Source: Axinella damicornis
Taxonomy: Eukaryota; Porifera; Demospongiae; Axinellida; Axinellidae
Length of the DNA: 64,000 nucleotides
Assembly: GCA_963931865.1 (NCBI GenBank)
Contig: OZ007506.1
Location: forward strand, 9,566,855-9,630,854
Direction: 5' to 3'
The position numbers and the translations under genes are program-made. Positions 1 through 15,200 of the stretch are shown in pieces. The notes beneath the pieces were generated by a model. That model searched no databases. It was not told where the DNA came from and saw only the letters and a program-made list of their open reading frames with translations. Each line of letters starts with the position of its first letter. The first letter of the stretch is position 1.

Positions 1-291
1 ATTTGTATCACAACTACCATCATCCATTCTGCTTTTTTTTTAATAATACTTATATCAGCCAAAATTCATTAGTTGTAACAAATATTGCCTACAATATTTT
101 TCAAACACTGTTTTGAGACAAAGGACAAGAGGAAAGGAAAGGGAAGCACCTTGCTAATAATATGCATGGGAGACACTGATCGCTAGCTAAGCAGGACCAA
201 GCTGCAGTGAGTGCCTGTGTGATACAAAAACAAAAGTTCAAGGTGTCTGTCAGTTGTGTCCATGGAACCCCCCTCAAGGGTGTCTATTGGC
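1..291 (-). other. Downstream of DAZAP1 stop (probable 3' UTR)
   Basis: AT-rich stretch following the DAZAP1 stop codon on the minus strand. No canonical polyadenylation hexamer is visible in these 291 bases, so the 3' UTR may run off the window. Confidence 0.4.
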
Positions 292-3200
292 TCAGCGGCT
301 GTAGGGGTGATAGCCCCTCTGCTGGTTGGCTCCAGCTGCAGCAGCTCCTCCTCCACCACGGGGATACCTGCAAGATAAATACAAGTAAGCTCAAGGCATT
401 ATTGGGGGCGCAAGATTACAATGCAAGTACTGTCAGTGTAACCATACCATACTCGTGCGGCTGTGTACCAGGGGCCCAGGACCAACTCGTGGAACAGAGC
501 AATGAAACAAACCCTGGCCAAGCAGAGTTGTTGATCTTTGCACTACTAGCAAGCCGCCAAATATAAATACTAGTGAAATGCTAAACATTGCGGGGCAAGT
601 GCGAGCGAAATCTACTCATATTGAGTTCAACACAACACAAAAAAAATCTCGGAGTTTCCACGCAATTGATTCTGCGCAATGTGCCTTGGGGTATATAGCA
701 CAGCTCACTTATAAGCAAGTTATCTCTCATCCCAGCTAAGTGCTGAAGTCGTCGTCTTCCAGAAACACTGCCATATTCCATCGTACAGTGGGGAAAGCTA
801 TTATTCTTCCAAATGAAGCACACTTCCTATTTCAATGTCATTCGAAATGAAGCACATCTCGTTATTAGGGGGATATTTGCCTTGCTGTGGAGATATGGTG
901 CATGTGCTTAACTCTTCGCATGCGGAAATTATGTCATGTGGGTATGCCCCGGACCCTACGCAGAAATCGAAACACTGGGCAGTGAGTGGCTTGATTTGTG
1001 TAGTTAGGCTGTACTAGTGTATCTGAATAGCTGATCACATACATGTAAGCTTCTTTGCTCTGTGGCTATACATCATCGCGTAACTGTGCCGATTTTCATA
1101 CTCACACCTGCAGCCCTGACACGTTATTCCGAACTCCTGCCTTGAGTACAAACTGGAGTCGGTTTGCTACCTGTGGTCGGTAAAAAGCTTTGTACTTGAC
1201 CTCCCTAGTGAACTTCACGAACTAGTACTGGCACTTCCTGCCTTTCCGGAATGGTGATGTAAGTGGAAAGATGTGACCTAAATTTATTACTACTCACTTG
1301 GCAGGAACTTACCCTCAACTCCAGTTAAGTTATCTCCATGAAAGCGCATTGTTTGCATCTAGCCGCGTTCCCAGGCCCACACGCGAAACGCGGAAGTGGG
1401 CCTGGTGACACTTGGCAAAATTCCCGTATGTGCTTAACTCAGCAGTCTTCATTTTGGGTAGGCGAATCACGTTCGTCCATTGTCAATTATTGCGTAGTAA
1501 TTACATTCTTTACCCGTGAAAAGTGTAGCCGTTTGATAAAACGCTGTTGTAGCCTTCAAGACTCACCTCTGGTCGCTCCTTTGCAAGGACGTTCTACTTA
1601 GCCATCACAACAGCTACCTTCCACGTGATTTCGTATGCATCCAAGTAAGGAATGCAATCATTCACGCAGTTATGCTGACTGTGCACATATGCATTCCGCG
1701 TGTGGGCCTGGGTATGAGGCTAGTTTGCATCAGTGTAAAGTGTTGCAAAGTGTTAATAATAGCGCGCCAGTACAGAGGAGGCAGCCAATTATTTCCATAT
1801 GTGGAGGGCAGTTCCAGGGCTCAATATAATTTTTCAAGTGCACCTTCCATTATGACAGACCATAAACTGAAATGGCAGACCATAAACCGAAATGACAGAC
1901 CACTCGGACCTGCCATAGAAATTACCAGCACTATCAAATGCCCCCCCCCCCCCCCCCCCCAAGTAAAATTAATGATTTCCATATGGAAGACATGCAATGC
2001 AAGACAACTTTGTCATTGTATGCACAATGCATGGAACTTACTGTGCACGATTGTGTTTTTGACAAGTACACAGATTATGTCATCTATTGGTCTCGCGTGC
2101 GTGCGGCCACGGGCCGGCCAGATCTGCAGACGACATCGTGTGAGATCGAGACGAAGTATGCCAACAACACGAAACAAAAAATTTGTAGCGAGCAGATCTT
2201 CTCCAAGGCATGGAGCGAAGGTACGTCCAACCAGAGAGAGGACCAGTAGCGTCCTCAACCATGCCACCAGGTCCCTCCACAACGCCTGACTGGCCCAGAA
2301 CGAATGGTTAAAGCACCGGGTTCTAGCACGCAGACCCCGCTCTCAGCGCAGACTTGTACTCCACGTTGCACTGCCACAGCCACCGTTCAGATGTTTTCAC
2401 ACTGGCTTGGTGCTTTGCCTTTTTTTGTGGCGATTTGAAGGCCTGGGTACGAGGCTAGCTAATCTACAGCAGTCACTCCGGCTCCAACGTTTTAGACCGG
2501 CCATTTTGATAGGCACGCGTTAAGAATGGGCAGTCATCTAACACGCATGCGCGGATTTTGACCGATGACCGACTGTTACATTGAGCCCTGAGTTCTTCTC
2601 TGAACTTTCTGTTGTCTGTCATTGTACATCACTTTCACTGGAAGAATTGGGAAAACAGCAGTATCTCAGGAACCACACTGTATAAACACCAGACTTCCAC
2701 CATTGTGTGGCTGAGGAGCTGTAGTTACATGCATCTGAAGCAGCAGAGAACCCAACTCAAAGTGCGACAAGTCTAGTACGGACAGAAGGTCCCGCTTTCT
2801 TCCGGTAACATACGAGTTCAGCGCTAGCGTGTCCAATTATACATGTCACCTGATAGTATAGACCTCTACAATGCACCCAATAAACAGGGTAGTAGCTGTA
2901 CAAAAACACTCACTGGGTGCTTGCTTGAGTATCTCCGTAGTTTTGATAGGAGGATGAGTCATAGTTGTATGCCGCCTGCCCACTGTAGGTCTGAGTGTCA
3001 GTGCCGTAGTTGGTTCGGGTGGGACCATAGCCCGAGGCATCCTGAGGGTAGCTGCCCATCTGCTGCTGGCCTGATTTGGAAATAATTATCATGTCAAGCA
3101 CATCTAAGGTATGTGTGCATCTGAAGATAATACAGTCGTGCTCTGGTCATGGAGGACATGCACTGAATTACACTTGCTTTATATTTATATCACGAGTCTG

Positions 3201-6200
3201 TTGCCGTAATAATTATGTCTACAGACGAATGACGTTTCCCAGTACACGGTAAAAAAATGTATTTATCTTATAGCTATTAGATAGTTGCTAACCCCGACGC
3301 TCCAGTGCCAGTACTCGTCACTTTAGTAGTACTTGGCAACACTCGTTCTTACCTGAATACCAACCAGACACTGCCGTTTAAGGACCGTCTTTGAGCAACT
3401 ACTAGGCACAGAACTCCTTTGACAACAAACATCAATTTCCTGGTAACAGTACCTGGTTCAGTACTGGCAAAGACTTATATACACCGTACCGCGCGACTCA
3501 CACGTGTAGCTACTATATATGTCTCCGCATTGAAAACACGACCAGTGTAAACTTTAGCCTTGTTCCCAGTCCCACGCCCAGCTTTTCGTCGCTTGCAGTA
3601 CGGTGAAGCGGGGAGGGCCTGGTACATTTCCTTGAGATACAAGCACTTCTGACATGCCGTCTGCTGCAATTGCTCGAGCGCTCTCTTCGACTTTCGTTGT
3701 CAGTACCGTATGGCGCTTATATTTCGCGGGTCTAAATTTTCGCGAATTGCTCTTCGGGAACATTTCGTTGACAAAAATTTCGCAAATTCGCGGTAAACGC
3801 CACGCCCACACAATAGGCATGGTGTACTATACTCACCTGATACTGCACTTGAAGACTTCCGTGCACGCTGAACTCAACCATAGATAATAGAGCGTAAATC
3901 TATGACTCAACTAGATACCACAGACCATTTCGTCGGTGCGTTGTATTCTGCGACACTCTCTTCCCACTTCGACGCTCTCAGAGTTCGTTTTCAGATACTT
4001 GGGCGTTCCCCTAACCTTCGCCGGATCGAGCTGGCAGCTTCAGTATTGGCAGATACCGCACATGTCAGATGGTACCTCTTGGGAGAACTCTCCATGTGGA
4101 TCCGGAAGCTTACACTTCAAGGACAGAGCCATCAAGCTAGCTGTGACCAGTGTCGCGCGCGTACACTGGAATACTGTCCGCGTAGCTGTAGGCGCACAAC
4201 ACTTGTCAAAATTTTCGTTGAAAATGATTTCGCGAATGACCTGAAATTCGCGAAATTCGCGAAAATTTAGACCCGCGAAATTTAAGCACTATATGGTATA
4301 CAGCTCTCACGAAGGGCCCACAAACAGTGTGACCACACCGCCATGATCGCTGTTGTTCACTGACGCTCATATGCCAAAACCCACCGTTCTGGCGAAGTTG
4401 TGAGCGCTGCAATAATTTCGTCCTCCCTTTGGCTGCCATTGCTGACTCGATTGATCGACTAAGCATGGCCACATGTGACATGTGCGTTAATAATAATTGA
4501 ACAAGTTGCAATACAAGTCTCATGCCCATGGACGTCTGGGCACGAGACTACTGCAATACTTACCTTGCGCTTAGTGCACGCTACTACCGTAGAGTACGTA
4601 TGAAGCGCCCACCCCCCTCTTCACGCAAAAGTTACTGCACAGGGTCCAAAAGCAGTGTAGTAAGGGCCCACCCATCACAAACGTTTTGAGCAGCATTTCT
4701 TAACCTCTGGGTGAGGTTGTGCATTCGATTTACGAGAAGTATGAACTACAGCGTGCTTTCTCTGTCGAGCAAGGACTTCGCAAAGACGCGCGATCAATTC
4801 CCTTGTGTGAAAAATGGACTTATATAGTCATAGCCAGTCATTGATATTCACAGCTTACCACAGCACTTGTTGTTTATACAGTGCTGAATGGGTGGGCGGA
4901 TACTACATGCCTAAGTAGTCTGAGTAGGATCTAGCGTCCCTGGGCGCTTAATACTTACTCTATCTACTTTATGGTAGTGAGTTGCGATTGGTTGCAACAA
5001 CGTGCCTACCAGGAGCCCTTGTACTGTAGTCTCTCGAAATACGCCCATGGGTGATGAATTTAGAATCTGCTCAAAGAGAGGGATGGGCATACTTTCGAGG
5101 ACCCCTCACCCGAAAATAGGCCCACCCTTGACTCGAAAGTAGGCCCACCCAAGTACATGCGTAAAATCAGCAAATATACGAGTGCCATACTGCAACAGTC
5201 AAGGCTTAACTATTAACTACTACTACTCCTGGAGTTTCTTGGTGAGTAGGAACTATCTCTTCGTGTGAGTAGCTACAGGAACAGCAAACAAGACAGCAGG
5301 AGTGCTTGAATGACGTAGAGTGCACAGACTATCTTTGGGACTTGCCGATTGCTGCTGCTTCCGAGAAATCCGTACTGGACTGTAGTGCGCTGCTAGCTAT
5401 AGTGCTATGCTAGGCGATTGCACACGCGAAGACACAAACATGCAATGCACAGCGCTTGCATGGTCTCATGTCATGCACTCAGTACACAGCTGATTTCGCA
5501 GTGGCATGCAACATAACGAAATTCATTGCAAATAGTACCCGATAGCCAGCCTTCATTTCTTAGTCCAACCTCTTTGACAGTACTTCTTCCGGAGCTATTC
5601 AAGTGTTTTCCTATTAGGGTCGGTGTACTTTCGAGTACTAAATGACTCTTTGCAACAACTTGTCGCGAAAAAGGGGGGTGGGCGTATTTTCGAGAGACTA
5701 CGGTATTTTAAATCTACTAACTAGGAGAATGCATGACATTATGAGGTGAGTGTGAGCGAGTGCAATGCAGAACCGTGCACAGGACTGAGGCGACAGAAAT
5801 CATAACATGACATTCAGACTCGAGGCATGCATACTTGTGCCAACATGCATGCTGCACGAATTTGCTTGTCATGTGTGGAACTTCAAATCGCTGTTGCACG
5901 GACTGCCTGACAGTGCACGTGGCCTTGTTGAGACAGACTGTTCATAGGTCGTGTCTCAGTCACGCATTGTTGAGGTAGACCGTTCATAGTTCATGTCTTA
6001 GTCAGACAGTCTCCGGCTCCAAGTCGCTGTGGCATTGTTGAGGTAGACTGTTCATAGTTTGTGTCTCAGTCAGACAAGTCTCTGCAACGCTCGTTTGTGG
6101 TTTGAATTAACGTACGACGTAAGAACACGCGAAATACGGGCAGTAAGTGATTTACGGCACGACACACGACAGATATAAACACATATATAAACATAGAAAA

Positions 6201-9200
6201 TTCACAGCAAACTCGTCTATGTGGGGCTCACTCATGCTCGCCCCAACTAGCAAGCACCCTTACCATAGTTGTATCCAGTGGAATAGTCTGGCGTCCTGGA
6301 GTCTGCTCCGGTCCCTGTCTGCTGCTGCCCACTACTGTAACGATCATAAGGAGCATAGCCTCCATAAGCACCTTGATAGTTCCCAGCTTGGGTACCGTAG
6401 CTGCCATAGCCGGCGGTTTCTGCAAGGGGAAATACATCCTACGCAAGTCCTTCACTTAACTTGTACACTTTCATAATCTGTTCCACACAGAGCAGGTTTG
6501 ATTCCTGACCAGCAGAGAAAAGTAACACTAACTTTTGTGTGTGATATTCAAAAGGAGTCGAGCCAGATGAACCAATAATAGGAGATAGATTGACTGACAG
6601 AAACACGTGTTTTGTGTGCACGCAGCAGAGGGAGTAAGGTTACATGTATCTTGTTACCCCCAACAGATAGCCCTGAATCAGAAACACAGAGCCCTGAGAG
6701 AAACAAGACATCACTGTCTGCCTGTTATGACTTCCCACACTGGTACTGAAACAACCAGAAGAGAAACGCCTCGTACAGGCAGACTCCTCCACAACTTGTG
6801 AATAAACTGTTGGTGTTTCTGGACAAGACTGATGAATTCTTAGTCACTACAAATGTTCCCATGCAGGCCCCTGCCCAGCTTTTCGTCGCTTGCAGTACGT
6901 TAAAGCAGGAAGAGCCTGGTATGTTTCCTCACATGAGCATGACGTTGTCACAGGACAGGATGTCCCCCCCCCCCCCCCCCCCTTATAATTGTCCTCCCCG
7001 GACACGTAGTCCTAGGAGCAGATGTCCCCCTGGACAGCTGGTTCTAGGACCACCCGTCCCCCTAGGACATGTAGTCCTACAGTAGGAGTCAAATTAAAGT
7101 TCCTGCTTCGCTTGCGTAGAACGTAAAACGGTGTAAATATTACGCTGTTCATTAATTTTTATAAATGCTACCGTCGTGTACCGTGTTTACATCGCACAAC
7201 CGTTTCTACGGTAACGTAAATTTCAATTTTTTGTAGCCACGTTTAAATGCATTGCAGCTGGCAGTAGCCAGCAGCTAGTTGACGACAAAACATCGCATAA
7301 TTATTGCTAGAAGGCAGAAGGGCGCTGTTTGCTATATTTTGGGTGGCAGAAGAGCAAGGAACACAGTGAACCTTGAACCGTCATCATTCAGTCAGGTTTG
7401 TTGGTACAGTAACTTGCATAGCTAGCTATACTCACTGTAGAGCTTATCTCCAAATCACGAAGACACTAACAGGATCACGAATGTGGCTTAGAAATAAAGC
7501 GGGCGTTGGATTAGCTTGTGGCGCTATAGCCTGCAGCTCACTCAACTCGATTTTGACCGTACGCACGTGCGTTTAAACGGTTGGCTTCCGTTCCGTAATT
7601 ATTGAACGTAAAACGGATGCGTTCATTTTGCGTAAAACGCATTGAAATTACGGACCGTTCTACGCAAGCGAAACGGGAACTTTAATTTGACTCCTACTGT
7701 AGGACGACGTGTCCCCCCTTAGGACCAGCTGTCCCCCCACACTATAGAGTAGTAATGCTCTCATCTGTGGCTGTTCTGCTGTACCGAAGCTATTCTACAA
7801 GCCCCCTCCCAACAGCAACAGTTTTCAGCAGCCAAACAAAACCCAGTAGCTTTGCTGCTCCCCGTGAGTCCAGCGCCCAGCAGCTCCCTGCTTGTGAAGA
7901 AGTCTGGCGAGCTCTCGCTCCCCCCACAATGTTCTAGCACGGTATATGACAGTTCTCTCCAGTAGTCTTGCAAGCTCTCACCCTTCACTGCAGGATGCTC
8001 TATTATCTATGGTCCAGTGTAGCAGCGTAGTGTAGCTCATCATCTGCTGGTCTTGTCACAGTGCAATAGCATCTTTGACCAAGAGCGCAGCATGCAGTTG
8101 CACCGACTATAAATTCCTTCCTAGACGAACGAACTGTTTTGGTATCAACTGCACTTCATGATGGCTCCAAAGTTGTCAAGTGCGTCTCTGACGATCTAAC
8201 TATCCACCACCTTCGGGGGGACATTCTGTCCTGACGGTGGACATCTGGTCCTAGGACCACGCTTCCGGGGGGACATCTGGTCCTAGGACCATGCGTCCGG
8301 GGGATCATCTGGTCCTGGGGGACAGCTGGTCCTCCCACAACGTAATTGACAAATGCAAAAATTTTCAGAACAAGAAAGCAACGCTTTACATATTGTTCAA
8401 CCAACTACACGTTCAATGCTTGGTGTATATGACAGTCGCCGCACGCTAGCTAGATACCTCGTACCTTTGCTCTTCTTGCTGTTGAGCCCCAACTCGCCCA
8501 TATTCAACTAAGTCCTTTCTACCCTATCTCAAAGATAGACAATGCTAGGACTGCACCAGGAACGCATAATGAGGTAGAGAGTGAAAGAAAGGGAGGAGTG
8601 TGAAACGACCACGCAAAAGATTACATGACCACGTGTACGGAGACGGTCTGACTTCAAGGAGGACGACTACTAGAAGCAGAGAGAAAAGGCCAGTACTAAG
8701 ACTCCAATGAGGCAAGGGGAATGACATACTGGTAGTGACAGCCCTTGAGAAAGTGCTGTATGTAGGCCTGTGCCTCTTATAATAGCATACCTGAGCATAG
8801 GGGCATAATAGGCAATGTTTACTGGCATAAATGCCATGTGGAAGTAAATTCTAATTAATGCACAACAATCCAATGGCGACTAGTAGCGGTTGGCAGTAGC
8901 ACTAGTAGTGTTTTAGCATCAAGTGGCGGCTTAGATTCTGATTCTGACAGTGAAACGGAAGTTAGCAATACATCCAGTTCTACAGCCTCGATTTTGGACA
9001 GACTGAAGGCTCCGAGACAAACGGAAAGTCACTGCTAATCCTCCACCACTTGGTAAAAAGCGCTCGTGTCTGAATTGGGGGCATAATGGGAAACAAGTCA
9101 GAGCATTATAGGGCCATTCTGGAGGAATTTCCAAAAAGCATACAAAAGCATAATAGCCTCAGGCCTAGCTGTATGACAATGCAGTTGATCAAGCCGCTTC

Positions 9201-12200
9201 ACACAGCCAAGTGGGCGTCTCGACTGCTTTTCTGGAGTTCATGAGTGCTGGGAAACATCCTGTGACACTTACGGACACTATCTTCTCTCTCCCATCCAGA
9301 TTTGGCCCGCCACTGTAGTCAGTCAATGGCATCACAGAAAAACGGTACACGTGCATGCTAAAAATAGTAAATCTTTTGCGTGGTCATTTCACGCTCCTCT
9401 TTCTTCCACTCTCTACCTCATTATGCGTTCCTGACTGCGCACATGACAACCTACGTGGATAGCCTCCATACTGCTGCTGCTGCTGACCACCATAGCCATA
9501 TCCTCCCTGGTACGCGCTGCTATACCCTCCTCCATATCCACCACGACCATAGCCTGAGGAGAGAGGAGATACTATATAGGTGAATAACCTTCCCATCACA
9601 TGTAACAGCACAGGAGATACTAGGTGAACCAGAGTATAACCTTCCCATCGCATGTTCACTTGTAGCAGCACAGGAGTTTAGCAGACAGTGGAAATCTCTT
9701 ATCTACTGTCCACAAGTTGGTTGCTGCATTCCATCAGAGGTTACAAGAACCAACCTTATCAGAACTTCTATGTAGTGTTTCTGGTTTTGGGGATACTGAT
9801 GTGGCACTAGCATGAGCTGCCACCCAGTGAAGACAAGTTCCCAGAAATGTTACTGTCGGCCTACGATGACATTGCCAGTGGTGGGAGGGCCAGTGGCAAC
9901 AACACGTGTATACAGGCCAAACAATAACACGATGCTCCACGCTACTACAACACCGGGACAGCACACCCAACATTTAAGTCCTGCAGCAGTGTCTTTGTTT
10001 GCAGCTCTCGTGTGTTTAAATTAAGAGATGTGACCACAGACTCACCTCCACCATAGGATCCTGGTTGTTGTTGGTACATTCCTCCACGCTGTTGGTACCC
10101 AGTTGCAGTTGCAGTGGCGTATCGTGGCTCAGCTTTCTTCACTTCAACCTATCCACATAACAAATTGCATATTCAATAGGACAATGGAAGACCATTACAC
10201 TACAGGAAGAACTACAATAAACAGCACTATGGCTTCACTGACTCCAGCTAGCTACATAATGTACAGTAACTTACTTATGTAAGTTAACATACATTAGGTA
10301 TACTGCACTAGCTACTTGCCTATAATAATTATAGTGTCTCATTTCAGGTAAGCAAACTTAAGGCTATATAAATCTGACATATGCCTTTATCAGGCTACTT
10401 TTACCAAGTTGTGCGTGCTTCGTACCACTAAAAAGAATCATTGAAGCCACAGAACATAAAAAGGAGGAGAGATCATGGGATAACATCCCTCCCCCAACAT
10501 CAATATGGCAATCAGGAGAAGATCGTCTGCACACCGTCTTTCCACTGATCTGATGAAAATGCGTCTGGCAAAGTTTATCCACGGTCTCTTCCAAGTCGAA
10601 TCCGACAAATCCGAATCCTATCCAGGTACGTTGTAGGTAGATAGGTAGTAGGTAGGTAGGAGGATAGTTAGGTTAGCAACTCTCCGATTAGCTACCCCCG
10701 CTTCCAGTACTTTTACAGCCATTACACACTGCATTACACTGTGTACACCTGTGAGTGGCTTAGAGGTACAACTACAAGTACAAGTTAGCAAGTTATGGTG
10801 TATAATACATATGCATTAGTTTATACACATGCTGGAGTGTAAGAGGGTCAGTGATACAATTACAGATCAGCGAACCTCGCATCCTCTGAGTGGCTTTGTC
10901 GTATTTCAAATCAATGTCAGTCACCTGCAGTGATCGGGGAAAGCACACAACAGATATATACAGTAAGAGACAAATCCCAAGTTCGGTAAGTGATCAGACA
11001 TGTCACACCACTTCCAGACAGGCCTGTGAGACAGGCCTTCCCCCTCCATTTTTGCATACTGCAAGCGATCAAAAACTGGAGGTGTAGAAGGCCTGGGAAC
11101 GAGGCTACAGGCAACTTCCGGGAGTCCAAACTATATATGGATGTAACGTTGCAGCAAAATCAGATTAGTGAATGTGATACTTCTAGCTGATACTTCAATT
11201 GCCGAGAACTCTGCTGTCGGTGGAAACAACTGTGTGTTGCAGCATCTGCTACACAAGTCAAGCAGACGTTGAACCAACCAAATCATCGTACAGAGCGCTT
11301 ACACTAGTGTGATTGACTAATGTTCTGAAACTTAATTGGTATGCCAACTTTCTGGCAGTGGATCGTAACAGCTTAAACTCGCGCAAGTTGCCAGGCTTTT
11401 TCTCGTATGGCCTGGGAGTGAGACTAGTTCTTCACACACAGACACATACTTAACAAGTGAGTCTTTAAAAGACTTGATGTGTCTCGGCACGACTTGGTAT
11501 CAGCTAGAATCATGCAGAGGACATGGCAGCTGCTTAACCCTTTATTATGACTGCAAAACCTGTTAGCTACGAGACTTTCAGCTCAAGTGAGCGTCAATAT
11601 CCTTGGAGGTTCTGTGTAAGCAAGGGGTGGGTCAGGAATGTTCACCCAAAGGGTGAAAGCAGTATGGTCGTGTCTGGCCATGGGCTTGATGTTTAGTCAA
11701 CACCTTGGCCAATTCTTTCAGCACTTATCTATAGGCCTATAGCTAGCTAGCTAGAGCTGAGTGAGCTTTAGTATGCACTTGGGATGGCTGAGTGCAGCAC
11801 ACTGGATGGGTGAGTATTCATTGTCCTGAATTAAGTATTAGAGCTACTTAGCAGCAGTCTTGGTAAGAGGATTCATGAGCAGCCATTCAAACCCATAATC
11901 AATTTTGAAGATCTACTTGCAGGCTATAAATACGTTTGACACCCTATTAAGGGTGTAGAGCATGCATGCAGCACTTGCGCGGGCGCATTGCGAAAAGCGA
12001 CGTACCACGTACGTACGTACGTACCTAAGCATCCAGCACTGTGCGACAAAAATCTTGATACTGCATAATTTATGCACGTCCACCCAGGATGAAAATAGCT
12101 TACATTTCCAAACTGCGTGAAGTAGGATCTGATATCATCCTCACTGGTCCCGTGGGCAATTCCTCCAACAAAGACCTTCTTCACAGGGCCCGAACTACCA

Positions 12201-15200
12201 CCGCCACCGCCACCACCACCTCCACCACCACCCTGCATCGTACACATTCCAGTTAATGCACACCCAAAATAAAAGCCAAAATTGCTTTAAATCAGAGTTC
12301 AGCTGCTTGCTAGTCCAACCAAAGCTGAAACTTGGCAGGGCATACATTTCACAAGGGGGGGGGGGGGGGAGGGGGGAGTGCAGCATTTAGGGGAGTCTGG
12401 GATTGAAATGTCAAGTTGACTCAAGTGGGGGCAAAACATTTTCGAAGAAACCCTGCTTGGCCAGTCGTGACATTGAGCATTAACAGATTGACCCCTTATC
12501 TCACGGACATGGAAGACACTGTTCAGAGTTACATCTTGGTACCCGGGGTGCATGCATGGGCCTGCAGCCCAGTCGCAACACATAATCTATGGCTGTGCTG
12601 GCTAGAACATTTCAGATGCAACAAGTCATCCCACAACCCACAAATAAGTCAAAGAGACTCCCATTCCCTGTGCGCTTCACTCTTAAACATGCTGCCACAG
12701 GACTTGTTACATATACACGAGAGGCAAGTGCAAGAGGTAACTACATACCGGAGGAGTGACTGACTTCTGAGTGGCTGGTTTAGGGTCAATCTGCAACAAA
12801 GTGAAATTTGAGTCTGTTAACACTTATATACAAGCATGACAGAGGACAACTTTGTTCATATTGCTATTGGACACTGAACAAGCAGTATGAAACCAACTGT
12901 TTTGTTGTCCAGCACATGAGGACCCTGTGTGACCACACTTTGCACTGCAGAAGCATCAGAGAATGTCACAAAACCAAATCCCCTGCAAGAACAGAATGAA
13001 CCCCGAGCTGAAATTATTTGCATCTACTGTAGGCAGCTAGCCTCGTACCCAGACCCTCACGCGGAACGCGGAAGAGGGCCTGGTGACACATGGCAAAATT
13101 CCCGTATGTGCTCAGTCAGCATAATTGCGTAAGCGATTACATTCCTTACTAGGATGCATTCGGAATCACGCAGAAGGTAGATGTTGGTGATGGCTATGTA
13201 GAAAGTCCTTGCCAAGGAGCGACCAGAGGTGAGTCTTGAAGGCTAGAAAAGTGGTTTTATCAAACGGCTACACTTTTCACGGGGTGAAGAATGTAATTAC
13301 TACCCTGTAATTTGCAATGGACGAACGTGATTTGCCTACCCGAAATCAAGACTGCTGAGCTCAGCACATACGGGAATTTTGCCAAGTGTCACCAGGCCCT
13401 CTTCCGCGTTCCACGTGAGGGCCTGGGTACGAGGCTAGTAGGCAGCAGTTTCCACTGGTGGAATTAGTCTCGCGGGCCAGCCTCTCGTCACTTCCCATGT
13501 GAGAGTCTGGCCGCGAGACTATGCTGGAATGCAACCAAGTCACACTTTATTACCGAAGGCATAAACAGTACCATGGGCGCATCGACCCTAGCAGGAAGAG
13601 GGCATGCAACTCTCGTATTCACAATGAAAACAGCAAAATCCAAATGCAGCCATTAGATGTAACCATATAAATTATGTGAATTATCCGATTTTGCAGAGCA
13701 GACCAGAGAGCTAGATCGAGCGTGTAGAGTGGATGAATGGATGGCATTGGTTGGAAACAACGTACCCGTCCGTCCTACATGCGGCAACCATTGCGCGCAG
13801 GTGCTGTAGGACCGCTCTCCACTGAATGACACGGTTCGTCGGAGTTTGCTGGCGAAGGAGAAGGCAGGGTAAGCACCGTCCAGGGTAACAGCCGCAAGTT
13901 TAGATTAGAAGTTCATTGACTTACTAGACAATGGATATTTTCAGAAACTGTCGCTGTGACAACCACGGTTAGCATACCAAAGCTGCGCGTGCCGCGGATC
14001 CCGAAACAAACAATGTAGCACGTGATTTCTAGAAATAGAATAGATTTGGATTTTGCCGTTTGCGGAGTTACTAGCCTCATTCCCAGGCCCGAGACGGTGA
14101 GGAGAAAAGGGCCTGGTTTCCACTGTTTGCGCATGCGGTGGAATTCCACCGGCACCATGGATGTACGATTGTTTGTACACTCGTGACGTCAAGCGGATAA
14201 TGTGATCAGTACAGTTCACCATTGAGTGGCATGAGCTACAAAAGCTCTTGATTGTGCTCTCCTATGACATCAGGCGGCAAGGCGTTCCGAATTGAGCTAC
14301 TAAAACAGCGACCTGTGATTGAACGATGGGATGTTTTCGTGTGACTACCGTCGCGGCGTCTCACTGATCAGGTAGTCAGTTAGTCTCGTTCCCAGACCGT
14401 TTATCCAGCGCGTGTATCGCTTTCAGTATAACGCGCGGAAATACGGTCTGGTAGGTACAGCCAACATTCCTTAAATTCCGCCAGAATCCAGGCGGATCCA
14501 ATCAGATCGTAGAACAAGTAATCTCATTGACGTATACGAATATTGATGCCGGAAGTACAGATTTGCCAGCATGCAATAACAAAGGTGTTGTCAAACTTCT
14601 GGATTTCAGATGTTTAAAATACTGCCAGCGCTACTCTCCAATTTCAACAGCATCTCTATGGTCTGGAAGCACGCCTTGGACACGGGTGAGAAGGTAGAAT
14701 CTCTCCTTTGCTGCATCCAACACTGACACAGCTCACTGATCCCAGCATCCACAGATGGTGAAGTGCCCAGATGCCGATGATTGCGCGAGTCACTCGCAAT
14801 GCTGCTGCAAAAAGGGCACTTCCAAACCGAGCCAAGCACAGCGATCGTGTTGGTACAGTACTTGCCGCCTCAAGCTCTAGGCCTTCAAAGGCGGCTCGAC
14901 TCTTGATGACCACGTGTGAAATTTTGATGTGTCCTTAACTCTTTGAGCGCGATCGGCGTATTTATACGCCTGTCAAAACTTCCGCTCAGCGCGAACTGCG
15001 TATTTATACGCCTACTGCGATTTCGCGAGTTAACTGAAGCGGGGCAGACCCTGCTAATATAATGCCAATCACAATAATGAAGATGCTGACCCTGCTGATA
15101 TCAGCAATCCATCACAAGCTCCTCCTACCGATCGAGAGTAAAGTGCGTGCTCACTATTTTGTCGCCGTTTTTTGTACTGGCAGCATAGGCAGGCTTTTTC

